Source of the DNA: Acidimicrobiaceae bacterium
Lineage (GTDB): Bacteria; Actinomycetota; Acidimicrobiia; Acidimicrobiales; RAAP-2
NCBI GenBank assembly: GCA_003153575.1
Contig: PLZW01000001.1
Location: 314,265 to 378,264, forward strand
Reading direction: 5' to 3'
DNA length: 64,000 nt
Below, in pieces: positions 15,783 to 24,312 of the stretch. Position numbers and translations under genes: made by a program. The notes beneath the pieces were generated by a model. That model saw nothing but the letters and a program-made list of their open reading frames with translations, made no database searches and had not been told where the DNA came from. How positions within the stretch are numbered: the stretch's first letter is position 1; each line of letters begins with the position of its first letter.

Positions 15783-16277
15783 TCAACCCTGGCGGTAGCT
15801 GGCCACCACTTCTGCGTCCATATCCCGCACCTGGTCGGCCAAGTCGGCGATGTACGTGTCGAGTTCGGACGCCAGCCGTGGATCCGACAGGGCCATGATC
15901 CGGATGGCGAGCAGGGCGGCGTTGCGGGCCCCGTTGACGGCGACGGTGGCCACCGGGATGCCCTTCGGCATCTGGACCATGGCCAGGAGCGAGTCGAGAC
16001 CGCTGAGGTTGGCCAGGGCCACCGGGACGCCGATCACGGGGAGGGGGGTGGTGGCGGCCACCACCCCGGCCAGATGGGCGGCACCTCCCGCCGCGGCGAT
16101 GATCACCTGGACGCCGTTGCCGGCCGCCGCCCGGGCGAAGGCGATGGTGTCATCCGGGGTGCGGTGCGCGGACAGGACTCTGACCTCGACGGGCACGGCG
16201 AACGTACGGAGGGTCTGGACGGCATCGTCCATGATTGACGCGTCGGACGAGCTTCCCATGAGGATGGCGACGGACAT
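15783..16277 (-). CDS. purE: N5-carboxyaminoimidazole ribonucleotide mutase PurE
   Basis: 164 residues from ATG 16277. ILMGSSSDASIMDDA, SAHRTPDD and the AAAGGAAHLAGVVAATTPLPVIGVP loop are hallmark PurE sequences. It converts N5-CAIR to CAIR in purine synthesis as a cytosolic octamer. purK is not adjacent. The very long in-frame ORF extension upstream is the shadow of the LLM gene. It is on the same strand as ribH2, but a promoter separates the two. Confidence 0.94.
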   Translation of the reverse strand: MSVAILMGSSSDASIMDDAVQTLRTFAVPVEVRVLSAHRTPDDTIAFARAAAGNGVQVIIAAAGGAAHLAGVVAATTPLPVIGVPVALANLSGLDSLLAMVQMPKGIPVATVAVNGARNAALLAIRIMALSDPRLASELDTYIADLADQVRDMDAEVVASYRQG

Positions 16278-16433
16278 GGGTGCATTCTGCCCGACGGACA
16301 CCGACTCGGCACATCCCGCGATGGCTGAGCACCACCGCGCCGGCGGGACGCCCGGTACGGTGTGGCGGAGGTCACCCCGCCCGGTCGGGGGGACGCCCGT
16401 GAATGTCCGGGATCGACCAGAAACGAGGCACGG

Positions 16434-17339
16434 ATGCGCATCGGCGTGATGTTCGACACGGAGCAGCCCTTCGACGGCGTGATGGCCCAGGTGGCCGGAC
16501 TGGCTGATGCGGGCATCGAGGCGGCGTGGTCCTCCCAGATCTTCGCCTACGACGCCCTGACCCTTCTGGCCGCCGTGTCCCGGGAGGTGCCGTCGATCCA
16601 CTTCGGTACCGCCGTGGTCCCGACCTACCCCCGGCACCCGGTGATGCTCGGCGCCCAGGCGCTGACCGTGCAGGCCACCAGTGGCGGACGCCTGACCCTC
16701 GGAATCGGCCTGTCCCATCAGTTGGTCATCGAGAACGTGTTCGGGATGTCGTTCGACAAGCCGGCCCGCCACATGCGCGAGTACCTGGAGATCCTGATGC
16801 CCGTCCTGGAGGGCGATCAGGCGGCCTTCAAAGGGGAGACGCTGAGCGCCTCGACCTTCGGACCGATCCAGATCACCGCCCCCGCTCCCGACGTGCTCGT
16901 CGCCGCCCTCGGGACGGTCATGCTCGACATCGCCGGACGGATGGCGTCGGGCACCATCACCTGGATGACCGGTCCGGCGACCATCGAGCGCCACATCGCA
17001 CCAACCATCGGCGCGGCGGCGGCCGAAGCGGGGCGCCCGGTGCCTCAGATCGGGGTGGGACTCCCGGTGTGCGTGACCGACGATCCCGCCGGGGCACGGG
17101 CCAAGGCCGCCGAGGAGTACGCCCTCTACGGCCACCTCCCGTCCTACCGGGCCATGCTCGACCGCGAGGGTGCCGCAGGGCCGGCCGACGTGGCCATCGT
17201 GGGTACGGCGTCCGAAGTCACCGCCCAGGTGAAGCGGTTCGCCGACATCGGCGCCACCGACTTCTGCGGTGCACCCTTCGGGTCGCCCTATGAGATCCGG
17301 GCCACCGTCGACGCCCTGTCCGGCGTGGTGGGCGCATAG
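16434..17339 (+). CDS. LLM-class F420-dependent oxidoreductase (second)
   Basis: 301 residues from ATG 16434, with GAGG just upstream; the in-frame start at 16362 lacks a ribosome site. The barrel pattern MRIGVMFDTEQPFDGV, HFGTAVVPTYPRHPVMLGAQALTVQATSGGRLTLGIGLSHQLVIENVFG is strongly family-like and resembles the MSMEG-type TIGR03564 group. Uses F420 or flavin for hydride transfer; the substrate is unknown. It is divergent to purE and convergent with the DsbA-like gene. Confidence 0.88.
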   Translation: MRIGVMFDTEQPFDGVMAQVAGLADAGIEAAWSSQIFAYDALTLLAAVSREVPSIHFGTAVVPTYPRHPVMLGAQALTVQATSGGRLTLGIGLSHQLVIENVFGMSFDKPARHMREYLEILMPVLEGDQAAFKGETLSASTFGPIQITAPAPDVLVAALGTVMLDIAGRMASGTITWMTGPATIERHIAPTIGAAAAEAGRPVPQIGVGLPVCVTDDPAGARAKAAEEYALYGHLPSYRAMLDREGAAGPADVAIVGTASEVTAQVKRFADIGATDFCGAPFGSPYEIRATVDALSGVVGA

Positions 17340-17376
17340 CGCGTCCATCCGCTCCGGGGCGGTTCGACGACCGACC

Positions 17377-17988
17377 TCAGCGGGACAGGCGGGTGTGCTT
17401 GAACTCGTTCAGCTCGGGGTGGTCGCCCATGAGACTGAGCACACGGTCGACGGTGTCGCGGGCCCGGGCGCCGTCACCGTCGGGTCGGTCCATCAGGCGG
17501 ACGAAGACGGCATCGTCGCCCGCGATGAAGGTGGGTACGCCGAACACATCGAGCTCGTCGACACAGCGCTCGTGCTCTTCCCGGATGATCTTGGCCGGCC
17601 ACCCGGCGTCGACCTCGTCGAGAACGGCGTCGGCGTCGACGCCGGTCCTGGCCAGGGCGGCGTGGACGAGGGCCCGGTCGCGCAGGTCGGCCGCCTCGGT
17701 GTGGCGGGCGGTGAACAGCGACCGGTGCACGGCCAGGAAGTGATCGGGGAAGCGGTCCCGCACGGCGACGCCGGCAGCCAGGGCCAAGAGGTCGGCCTGA
17801 TGGTCCGGGTCGTCCCAGGTGTGCTGGCCTTCGGACCCCGTGCCCTGGTTCAGGAAGAAGGGCACGAAGGTGACGTCCCATTCGGCGCCGGCCTCCAGGC
17901 CGTCCAGAATGTACTCGTGGCCGGTTCTGGCGAACGGGCACCTGTAGTCCCAGGTCACGGCGAACGTCGTCGGGTGGCTCATGGCCAT
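17377..17988 (-). CDS. DsbA-family thioredoxin-fold protein
   Basis: 203 residues. TFAVTWDYRCPFARTGHEYIL aligns with the thioredoxin-fold active-site turn, but the motif is CPFA, with one cysteine, instead of CxxC. The helical insert and FGVPTFIAGDDAVFVRLMDRP (cis-Pro loop VPT) agree with the DsbA/2-hydroxychromene-2-carboxylate isomerase superfamily. A single-cysteine site fits a thiol-conjugating or isomerase role better than disulfide oxidation. No signal peptide, so it is cytosolic. Start could be either of the first two Met codons (MAMS). Confidence 0.75.
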   Translation of the reverse strand: MAMSHPTTFAVTWDYRCPFARTGHEYILDGLEAGAEWDVTFVPFFLNQGTGSEGQHTWDDPDHQADLLALAAGVAVRDRFPDHFLAVHRSLFTARHTEAADLRDRALVHAALARTGVDADAVLDEVDAGWPAKIIREEHERCVDELDVFGVPTFIAGDDAVFVRLMDRPDGDGARARDTVDRVLSLMGDHPELNEFKHTRLSR

Positions 17989-18037
17989 GCCAACCCCGTG
18001 CCCCGGGCTTCCATTCCCACCCGGTCAGCCCGATGGC

Positions 18038-18613
18038 TCAGCGGAAGCGCTTCACGGCGAGACCGAGGGCGGTCCCGATGACGACCCCGCCGGCCACGTC
18101 CGAGGCATGGTGGGCGCCCAGGTGGATGCGGCTGACGCCGACGAGACCCGCGGCCGCGTAGAGGAGGGCATTGCCGCGCCGGTCGCCGGGCCGACTCAGT
18201 ACCGCGGCCGAGCAGAAGGCGGCGAGGGTGTGCCCACTCGGGAAGCTGCTGGAGGTCGGGGCCCGGACGGGCACACCGGCATTGGAGATCCGCAGGTCGG
18301 AGGCGTCGGGCCGGTCCCGGCCGACGACCTGTTTGATGCCGGCGTTGACCAGGCTGGAGGAGATCCCGGCCACCCCGAGGGCGCGCACGGCTTGGCGTCG
18401 GGCCGGACCCGAACGGCGGCCCCGCCAGGCGACGATGCCCGTCCACAGCCAGCCGTGGTCGCCGAGCCCGGTGATGACCTTGGCCGCGGTGTCGACGGGT
18501 CCCCGACCCCGCAACGGCTCGAACAACCGGTCCACCCGGTCGTCGACGGTGGCCACGAGTCCCCTGAGGCCGGTGGCCGCGTCGTCATCGGGCCGTTGCC
18601 CGATGGCACTCAC
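18038..18613 (-). CDS. PAP2-family phosphatase
   Basis: 191 residues, GTG start at 18613 overlapping the stop of the upstream nuclease gene by 4 bases. All three PAP2 signatures are present: KQVVGRDRP, SSFPSGH and SRIHLGAHHASDV. Family members hydrolyse phosphatidic acid, undecaprenyl pyrophosphate or related lipids at the membrane. Hydrophobic segments are shorter than in typical six-helix members. The coupled nuclease gene gives no functional clue. Confidence 0.87.
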   Translation of the reverse strand: MSAIGQRPDDDAATGLRGLVATVDDRVDRLFEPLRGRGPVDTAAKVITGLGDHGWLWTGIVAWRGRRSGPARRQAVRALGVAGISSSLVNAGIKQVVGRDRPDASDLRISNAGVPVRAPTSSSFPSGHTLAAFCSAAVLSRPGDRRGNALLYAAAGLVGVSRIHLGAHHASDVAGGVVIGTALGLAVKRFR

Positions 18614-19431
18614 GCCGCGCCCAGGGTGTCGCCACCGAGTGCGGCGGCGGCTAGCGACGGGTCGCCCCCGTAGGCCGGGCAGAAGTCACGGAAGCGGCAG
18701 AACCGGCACAAAGGGCCCGTCTTCGGTCGGAAGTCCTCGTCGCGGCAGGCGCGCTCGATGGCCGTCCAGACGGCCAGCGTCTTGGTCTTCTGGCCCCGCA
18801 GCCCCTGTTCGGAGGGCTCGGCGGTGATCATGGTCGGCTCCTTCAGATGCAGGAGCTTGACCGCGACGGGCCGGCGGCCGAGGACCTCCTTACAGAGCAG
18901 GGCATAGGTCTGGACGCCGGTCAGCTTGGACTGTTCGTAGGCGGGTGACGGCGCCCGCCCGGTCTTGTAGTCGACCACCACCAGCTCGCCTTCGGGCGTG
19001 CGGTCGAGCCGGTCGAGGATGCCCCGCAGACGGACGTCGCCCAACCGGGCCTCCAGGGTCAGTTCGATGCCCACCGGGGTGATGTCGTCCGGGTCCTCCA
19101 AGAGGAAGTAGTTGGCCACCAGGTGCTCGCCGTCGGCCAGGAACGCGTCCGCCTCGTCCGATGACAGGCCGAGGGACACGAAGTCAGGGTCGTCTTTGAG
19201 CGCGGCATAGGCCGCGTGCAGCTCGTTCCGGGCGGCAGTGGGGGAGCGGTCACCTTGCTGGTGATTCCAGAACAGCTGCTCGAGTGCGGTGTGCACCAGG
19301 GTGCCCTTGACCGTCCAGATCGTCGCCGGGTCGGGCAGGCGCTCGATGGCGGTGAACCGGAAGGCTAGGGCGCAGTCGCGGAACGACGTGACCTTGGAGG
19401 GTGACAGTGACCGGGGAGGATCGTAGGGCAC
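18610..19431 (-). CDS. RecB-like PD-(D/E)XK nuclease with iron-sulfur cysteines
   Basis: 273 residues from GTG 19431. LSPSKVTSFRDCALAFRFTAIERLPD is the start of Cas4/RecB-like nucleases; the catalytic part is GILDRLDRTPEGELVVVDYKTGRAP (D, D, K), with QTYALLC downstream. Cys in DCALAF plus CRFCRFRDFCPAY supply four candidate Fe-S ligands. It is the common actinobacterial stand-alone exonuclease of the RecB family; no cas genes are nearby, so Cas4 is unlikely. Likely DNA repair. Confidence 0.85.
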   Translation of the reverse strand: MPYDPPRSLSPSKVTSFRDCALAFRFTAIERLPDPATIWTVKGTLVHTALEQLFWNHQQGDRSPTAARNELHAAYAALKDDPDFVSLGLSSDEADAFLADGEHLVANYFLLEDPDDITPVGIELTLEARLGDVRLRGILDRLDRTPEGELVVVDYKTGRAPSPAYEQSKLTGVQTYALLCKEVLGRRPVAVKLLHLKEPTMITAEPSEQGLRGQKTKTLAVWTAIERACRDEDFRPKTGPLCRFCRFRDFCPAYGGDPSLAAAALGGDTLGAA

Positions 19432-19440
19432 GGGCAGAGA

Positions 19441-20346
19441 CTACGGCGGGGGTGTGCCGGCAGGTGGGCCGAATGAGCTGAGCACGCCGGCGGCAACGTC
19501 GCCGGGCTGCTCGAGGGGCCCGAAGTGGGTGAGGTCGGGATACGCCTCGACGGACGCCCGCGGCACCTGGGCCGCGTCGGCCTCCATCAACCGCCGCCCG
19601 AAGGCATCGGTGCGCTTGCCGTAGGCGAACGTCACCGGGCATCGCACCTCGGGCAGGCGGGCGAAGACGCCGTTGTCGAAGCTGCGGGCGTAGATCTCGG
19701 CCTCGTCGTCCCTCCGACAGCGCAGACGCACCTCGTGCCCGTCGCCCCGCTGGTCGGCCGGGACGAGTTCGAAGCCGTCTTCGACGTAGCGTTCCAGCAC
19801 TTCGGGGTCGAGGTTGTCGAACGGGGGCTTGGACGAGAAGTTGACGAAGGCGTCCTCGGCGGACGGGAAGGCCTCCCGGCGACGGCGGGCCCCACGTGAC
19901 AGCGGGTTCTCCTGCGGAGGAAACGGCACCTCCCGCTCGGGCAACACCACCGGCTCGAAGAGCCAGAGGCCGGTGAAGGTGCCGGGACGGGCCTGCTCGG
20001 CCAGGAGCAGTGCGGCGCCGCCACAGGAATGGCCGAATCCGGATGCCGTCTCGAGCCCGAGCAGGTCGACCACCGTCAGCACGTCGGTGCCGAAGCCCGA
20101 CCAGGCGAAGTCGCCGCCGGCGGGCGGCGCCGAGCGACCGTGTCCCCGCAGGTCGAGGGCGTGGCACCGGAAGCGTTCGGACAGCGCTCGAGCCAGGGGC
20201 CAGAGCACGCCGGCGCAGAACCCGGTGGCATGCACCAGCAGGAGGTCGTCGCCGGTCCCACCGAAGTCGTAGACGGCCAATTCGACACCGTCGGGTGTGA
20301 CGCAGGTCAGGGTGGGGGCCGTGGCGACGGGCGGACCGGGGGACAC
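19441..20346 (-). CDS. Alpha/beta hydrolase
   Basis: 301 residues, GTG start. HATGFCAGVLWPLARAL is the oxyanion-loop region, DLRGHGRSAPP the strand-4 turn, and GHSCGGAALLLAE the nucleophile elbow with Ser; the closing His is in DLTHFGPLEQP. The elbow is GHSCG instead of GHSMG. No signal peptide. The substrate is unknown. It lies 9 bases beyond the start of the nuclease gene on the same strand and is divergent to dedA. Confidence 0.85.
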   Translation of the reverse strand: MSPGPPVATAPTLTCVTPDGVELAVYDFGGTGDDLLLVHATGFCAGVLWPLARALSERFRCHALDLRGHGRSAPPAGGDFAWSGFGTDVLTVVDLLGLETASGFGHSCGGAALLLAEQARPGTFTGLWLFEPVVLPEREVPFPPQENPLSRGARRRREAFPSAEDAFVNFSSKPPFDNLDPEVLERYVEDGFELVPADQRGDGHEVRLRCRRDDEAEIYARSFDNGVFARLPEVRCPVTFAYGKRTDAFGRRLMEADAAQVPRASVEAYPDLTHFGPLEQPGDVAAGVLSSFGPPAGTPPP

Positions 20347-20439
20347 GAGGTGACGGTAGCCGACCGGCCGACGAGGCTAACGAGGACGCCGTCCCCGATG
20401 CCACGGAACGGGTCGGAGAGCGACTAGACAAGGGGCACC

Positions 20440-21087
20440 ATGACGTCCTCATTGACCAATTTCCTGTACCACTACAGCTACTTCGCCATCTTCCTCCTGA
20501 GTTTCATCTCGGCCATGGGCATCCCGGCCGGATCGGAGCTCGCCATCATCGGAGGCGGGGCCCTGGCCAGCGGCGAGGTCCACAAGTTGTTCGCCAACGT
20601 CCAGCAGCCGCATGAGTTCTTCCACCTCTCGCTGTTCCTGGTGATCCTGCTGGCCACCCTGGGCGAGGTCCTCGGGTCGCTGGCCGGGTACTCGATCGGC
20701 TACTTCGGGGGCCGGCCGATCGTCGACCGGTGGGGCAAGTACATCCTCTTGACCCACAAGGACCTGGACCGGGCCGAGGCCTGGTTCGACCGCCACGGCG
20801 AGCCCCTCGTCCTGTTCGGCAGGTTCATCCCGTTGATCCGGTCGTTCGTCTCGTTCGCCGCCGGCCTCGCCGAGATGGCCTTCGCCAAGTTCGTCGTCTT
20901 CACCGTGATCGGCTGCGCCGTCTGGTGCACCGGTCTGTCGCTGCTCGGGTACTCGTTGGGCGGGACCTACGACCACGTGCAGAAGTCGTTCAGCTATGCC
21001 ACCTACGTGATCGCCGTCCTGGCCGTCCTGGCCGTGGTGTTCCTCTTCTGGCATCGGTTCCGGACCATGCGCGAGGAACGGCGCTGA
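20440..21087 (+). CDS. DedA-family membrane protein
   Basis: 215 residues, AAGGGG before the ATG. It has hydrophobic segments near residues 12-35, 65-90, 128-160 and 185-205, with the conserved GRFIPLIRSFVSFAAGLAEM and GxxxG pattern of the DedA/VTT family. DedA proteins affect undecaprenyl phosphate recycling or lipid flipping and membrane energetics. Its last codons overlap the next ORF with a CTGA junction. Confidence 0.88.
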   Translation: MTSSLTNFLYHYSYFAIFLLSFISAMGIPAGSELAIIGGGALASGEVHKLFANVQQPHEFFHLSLFLVILLATLGEVLGSLAGYSIGYFGGRPIVDRWGKYILLTHKDLDRAEAWFDRHGEPLVLFGRFIPLIRSFVSFAAGLAEMAFAKFVVFTVIGCAVWCTGLSLLGYSLGGTYDHVQKSFSYATYVIAVLAVLAVVFLFWHRFRTMREERR

Positions 21088-21428
21088 GCCGGGTCGGGTC
21101 GGCCGGCGCCCGGAAGGCGGCGATCCTGGCCTCCGGCCACCTCGAGCGCTCGGAGTCGTGGAACGGCCTGCGGGCCGGCGACCGCGTGGTGGTCAGCGGC
21201 CTGTCCATGCGGGGGGCGACGTGGGAGTTCCGGGCCCACGTCGTCAACAAGCACAACGGCACGGAGTCCGTCGAGGTGATCGGGGGACGCCCCGGCGACC
21301 GCACCATCCGGTCGTTCGGGCCCGAGCGGATCTTCGCAGCCACCGGCAAACGGACGCGGACGTCGGCGGCCCGCGCCGTCTCCGGGCAGTTGTCGTTGGC
21401 CGACGCACCTCAGTTGCCACTCGGCTGA
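21084..21428 (+). CDS. Small protein with probable CTG start, coupled to dedA
   Basis: Between the dedA stop and the LmbE-like gene a frame encodes a plausible soluble domain: SESWNGLRAGDRVVVSGLSMRGATWEFRAHVVNKHNG, SVEVIGG, RTIRSFGPERIFA. I recall similar short proteins from other actinobacteria. No ATG, GTG or TTG precedes the domain in frame. CTG 21084 overlaps the dedA stop as CTGA and has GAGGA six bases upstream, matching ATGA-type coupling, so I take CTG as the start (114 residues). The alternative GTG 21186 would cut the domain's first strand. Function unknown. Confidence 0.6.
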   Translation: MSRVGSAGARKAAILASGHLERSESWNGLRAGDRVVVSGLSMRGATWEFRAHVVNKHNGTESVEVIGGRPGDRTIRSFGPERIFAATGKRTRTSAARAVSGQLSLADAPQLPLG

Positions 21429-21478
21429 CGGGACTGCTCCGGGATCAGCGCCGGAGGTGCAGCCATTAGTGTGCGCCC

Positions 21479-22327
21479 ATGGCGACCGTCACGTTCTTCC
21501 ACGCCCATCCCGACGACGAGGCCATCGCCACCGGGGGCACCATGGCCTCATTGGCCGAACAGGGACACCGGGTCGTCTTGGTCACTGCGACCCGCGGCGA
21601 ACTCGGCGAGGTGAGCGACGGTCTCCTCGCAACGGGCGAGACCCTGGGTGATCGGCGTTCCGTCGAACTGGCCGCGGCCGCGGCCGTGCTCGGCGCCGAC
21701 CGCCAGCTCTTCCTCGGCTACGAGGATTCCGGCATGGAGGGTGAGGAGAGCGCGGCCCGACCTGGCTGCTTCGCCACCGCCGACCTCGACGAGGCCGCGG
21801 GCCGCCTGGCCGCCATCCTGGACGAAGAGGCGGCCGACGTCCTCGTCGTCTACGACGAGCACGGCGGCTACGGACACCCCGACCACGTCCAGGTCCACCG
21901 GGTGGGCATGGCGGCGGCCGACCGCGCCGGGACGCCGGTGGTCTACATGGCCACCATGGACCGGGACTTCATGTTGGACCTCCGCAGCCGGGCCGCCGAG
22001 TCGGACCTCGCCACCGGCGACGAACTCGACGGGGCCGACACCATGGGCGAGCCGGGGGCCCGGATCACCACCGAGGTCGATGTCTCGCCGTGGGTCTCCA
22101 CCAAGCGCGCCGCCATGCGCGCCCATGCCAGCCAGATCGGCGAGGACAGCTTCTTTCTGGCCATGCCCGACGACATGTTCGCCACGGTGTGGGGCCAGGA
22201 GTGGTTCATCCGGGTCCGGCCCGAGCCGCTGGGGTTGGGGGACGGCATCCGCGAGGGCGGGCTGGTCGTCGACGCCGGCAGCCTCGCGCTCGGCGGGGGT
22301 GTGGTGCGGGAAGGGGCGGAAGGATGA
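21479..22327 (+). CDS. LmbE/MshB-like N-acetylglucosamine deacetylase
   Basis: 282 residues. MATVTFFHAHPDDEAIATGG supplies the zinc motif HPDDE and GYGHPDHVQVH the second ligand site. The family deacetylates GlcNAc-inositol (MshB, mycothiol synthesis), cleaves mycothiol conjugates (Mca) or handles related sugars. It differs clearly from the mca gene at 11046 and lacks its SKG motif; ATGGTMA is closer to MshB-type proteins. Whether it is the real MshB cannot be settled, since no mshA, mshC or mshD is in the window. Confidence 0.8.
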   Translation: MATVTFFHAHPDDEAIATGGTMASLAEQGHRVVLVTATRGELGEVSDGLLATGETLGDRRSVELAAAAAVLGADRQLFLGYEDSGMEGEESAARPGCFATADLDEAAGRLAAILDEEAADVLVVYDEHGGYGHPDHVQVHRVGMAAADRAGTPVVYMATMDRDFMLDLRSRAAESDLATGDELDGADTMGEPGARITTEVDVSPWVSTKRAAMRAHASQIGEDSFFLAMPDDMFATVWGQEWFIRVRPEPLGLGDGIREGGLVVDAGSLALGGGVVREGAEG

Positions 22328-22491
22328 CCCGGCACAAAGTGCTGCGGGTCCACGGCGGCCGGCTCGTGGTGGCCGAGCGACGGGTCGAGCTGGAGTCCGA
22401 GCTGGACGCACTGTCGGCCGAGGGGTTCACCCTGGTCCAGACGATCGCCGTCGATGACAACGTCTACCTGGTGCTGACCGCGCCCGATTGA
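22324..22491 (+). CDS. Small hypothetical protein coupled to the LmbE-like gene
   Basis: 55 residues from ATG 22324, which overlaps the previous stop (ATGA) and has GGAAGG just upstream, so translation is well supported. The sequence is two strands and a helix: HKVLRVHGGRLVVAERRVELESELDALSAEGFTLVQTIAVDDNVYLVLTAP, similar in pattern to small DUF4177-like proteins (strand-helix-strand with a terminal V-Y-L-V-L strand). No catalytic motif. Confidence 0.68.
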   Translation: MTRHKVLRVHGGRLVVAERRVELESELDALSAEGFTLVQTIAVDDNVYLVLTAPD

Positions 22492-22540
22492 CCTGACCCG
22501 GCCCTTGTGCTGTCCGACCCGGGGGGCCGCGGCTCCCGGG

Positions 22541-24031
22541 CTACGACTCGCTGTAGGCGGCGATCGAGACGACCCGGTCCCGACCGGTGGTCTTGGCCCG
22601 GTAGAGGGCGCGGTCGGCCCGCTCGATGAACGAGATCGGATCCTCGATCCCGTCCCAGCTCGTCAGCCCGGCCGACAGGGTGACCCCCAGCTCGGTGGTC
22701 GAGTCCCGCCCGCCGTTGCGTAGGTGGTCCAACAGATGGTGGCCGCCGACAAGGTCGGTGTCCGGTAGGACCAGGCAGAACTCCTCGCCGCCGTAGCGCG
22801 ACACCAGGTCCTGGTCGCGGGTGTTCGAGATCATCATGGCGGCCACCGACCGGAGCACGGTATCGCCGACGACGTGTCCGTAGCGGTCGTTGAACTCCTT
22901 GAAGTGGTCGAGGTCGATCATGGCGAGGCTCAGCGGGGACTCCGCCCGCAGGGCGTGGGCCATCTCCATCTCGATCCGCTCCATGAGGCTCCGTCGATTG
23001 GCGAGACCGGTGAGCGTGTCGGTCCGGCTCTCGGTGTGCAGGCCGTTCGCGAAGTTGGCCCGGCTGGTGACCCGGAGGAAGGCGGCGGCCAGGAGCCCGG
23101 CCGCCTCGGCGGCGTTGGCGTCGGTGCCACCGTCGGGCGCGGCGCGCTCGATGACCATGACGAGCTCGCCGTCGGGGGCGTAGCCGACCGGGAGCACGCA
23201 GAAGTGCGGCTCGAGCACGACGGTGTTCTGGGCGAGCGCCGTCGACACCGCAGGCAGGCGGGCCAGGTCGCTGCAGTCGGTGGAGAGGTCCGGCCAGGAC
23301 GCGACCAGGACGAAGCGTTCCACGGAGCCGGTGCGGTGGAACACGGCCACCCGTTCGGCGGGCAGGATGCAGGGCACGTAGGGCAGGCCGCGGGCGAAGA
23401 TCTCGGCGAACGTGTCCGCCGTGGATCGCGCCGCATCGAGGCCGACGGTGTCGAAGCAGTCGTTGAGCGAGTCGAGGGCGAGGCTGAAGTTGATCTGCCC
23501 CGTCAGCGACCCGACCGTGCGGGCGCAGATGAAGTTGATCACGGCGATCGTCGAGGCGTAGATGATCAACGACACGAGGAACTCGCCACCGCGCAGACCT
23601 TGGACCCACCCGATCAGCGCGATGAGGGCGAGGGCGTAGCCGTCGATCACCAGCTGCATCCGTCGGTCGCCGACGATGGCCACGAAGATGACACCGACCA
23701 GCATGGCCGGTGTGTAGAGGGCCGCCGGGGTGTCGGTCGAGAGCTCGATGCAGGCCAGGCCGGCGAGGGCGAGGCAGGCGATGATGAACCACGAGTTGGC
23801 CTGGGACTGCACACTCGCCCTGCCGCGGGTGACGGCCGAGAAGACGACCTGGAAGCAGATGGAGACCACGATGCAGACGACTGCACCCGCCAGGTACCCC
23901 CACCGGACCTGTCGATGGTCGAGGAACGTCATGGCCAACAGAATCGGGACCATGATCGACTCGGCGATGATGCCACAGGTGACACCGTCGCGAAGCTGTC
24001 GGGACGTGGGACGCACAAGATCGAATCTCAC
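22541..24031 (-). CDS. Membrane diguanylate cyclase (GGEEF)
   Basis: 496 residues from GTG 24031. About six hydrophobic segments fill residues 18-172, forming an N-terminal membrane sensor. Residues 180-320 look like a degenerate GAF-type region. The C-terminal cyclase domain starts TDTLTGLANRRSLM, with MIDLDHFKEFNDRYGH and active motif GGEEF at 414-418; RDQD at 405-408 is the product-inhibition I-site. It therefore should make c-di-GMP. Two GGDEF-EAL proteins are encoded downstream at 30703 and 35696. Upstream is tRNA-Gly on the same strand. Confidence 0.9.
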   Translation of the reverse strand: MRFDLVRPTSRQLRDGVTCGIIAESIMVPILLAMTFLDHRQVRWGYLAGAVVCIVVSICFQVVFSAVTRGRASVQSQANSWFIIACLALAGLACIELSTDTPAALYTPAMLVGVIFVAIVGDRRMQLVIDGYALALIALIGWVQGLRGGEFLVSLIIYASTIAVINFICARTVGSLTGQINFSLALDSLNDCFDTVGLDAARSTADTFAEIFARGLPYVPCILPAERVAVFHRTGSVERFVLVASWPDLSTDCSDLARLPAVSTALAQNTVVLEPHFCVLPVGYAPDGELVMVIERAAPDGGTDANAAEAAGLLAAAFLRVTSRANFANGLHTESRTDTLTGLANRRSLMERIEMEMAHALRAESPLSLAMIDLDHFKEFNDRYGHVVGDTVLRSVAAMMISNTRDQDLVSRYGGEEFCLVLPDTDLVGGHHLLDHLRNGGRDSTTELGVTLSAGLTSWDGIEDPISFIERADRALYRAKTTGRDRVVSIAAYSES

Positions 24032-24077
24032 TGTTGACGTATCGGCTCACATGCCCGCCACCTTGACCACCTTCGGC

Positions 24078-24092
24078 CCTGCCGCAGGCAGG
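24078..24092 (-). terminator. Short hairpin between tRNA-Gly and the cyclase gene
   Basis: CCTGCC-GCA-GGCAGG is a perfect 6-bp stem with a 3-base loop, 71 bases beyond the 3' end of tRNA-Gly on the minus strand and 46 bases before the cyclase start. No T-run follows. It could end the tRNA transcript or be a cyclase regulatory element. Confidence 0.35.
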
Positions 24093-24163
24093 CGGGCGGT
24101 GAACACCCGGTAGTGCGACGAAGCCACTCGGGGTTGCAGCGATCAGACGGGGTCAAGCGCACC

Positions 24164-24237
24164 TGGAGCGGCTGAAGGGGATCGAACCCTCGTCATCAGT
24201 TTGGAAAACTGAGGCTCTACCATTGAGCTACAGCCGC
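24164..24237 (-). tRNA. tRNA-Gly(TCC)
   Basis: Minus strand reads GCGGCTGTAGCTCAATGG through to CAGCCGC, giving a perfect 7-bp acceptor stem. The anticodon stem is TCAGT/ACTGA with loop TTTCCAA, so the anticodon is TCC, decoding GGA (and probably GGG). GGTTCGATCC is the T-loop region. The discriminator base is T and CCA is encoded at 24164-24166. Confidence 0.96.
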
Positions 24238-24312
24238 GTGACTCTGGGCGTGGACTCTAGCAGCGGTGCGTTGACCAGGGAGTTTGCCACGAGTCGCCCG
24301 ACCTCCGGTGGG

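Noticed and set aside
18610..19431. Cas4 nuclease
   Set aside because: The fold and cysteines are shared, but there are no cas genes or arrays; a stand-alone RecB-like nuclease is more likely.
21186..21428. GTG 21186 as the start of the small gene after dedA
   Set aside because: It would cut the first part of the domain; the upstream CTG has a much better ribosome site and overlap.
24164..24237. tRNA-Gly as an integration site of a mobile element
   Set aside because: No integrase, direct repeat of the tRNA end or foreign-looking genes were seen next to it.
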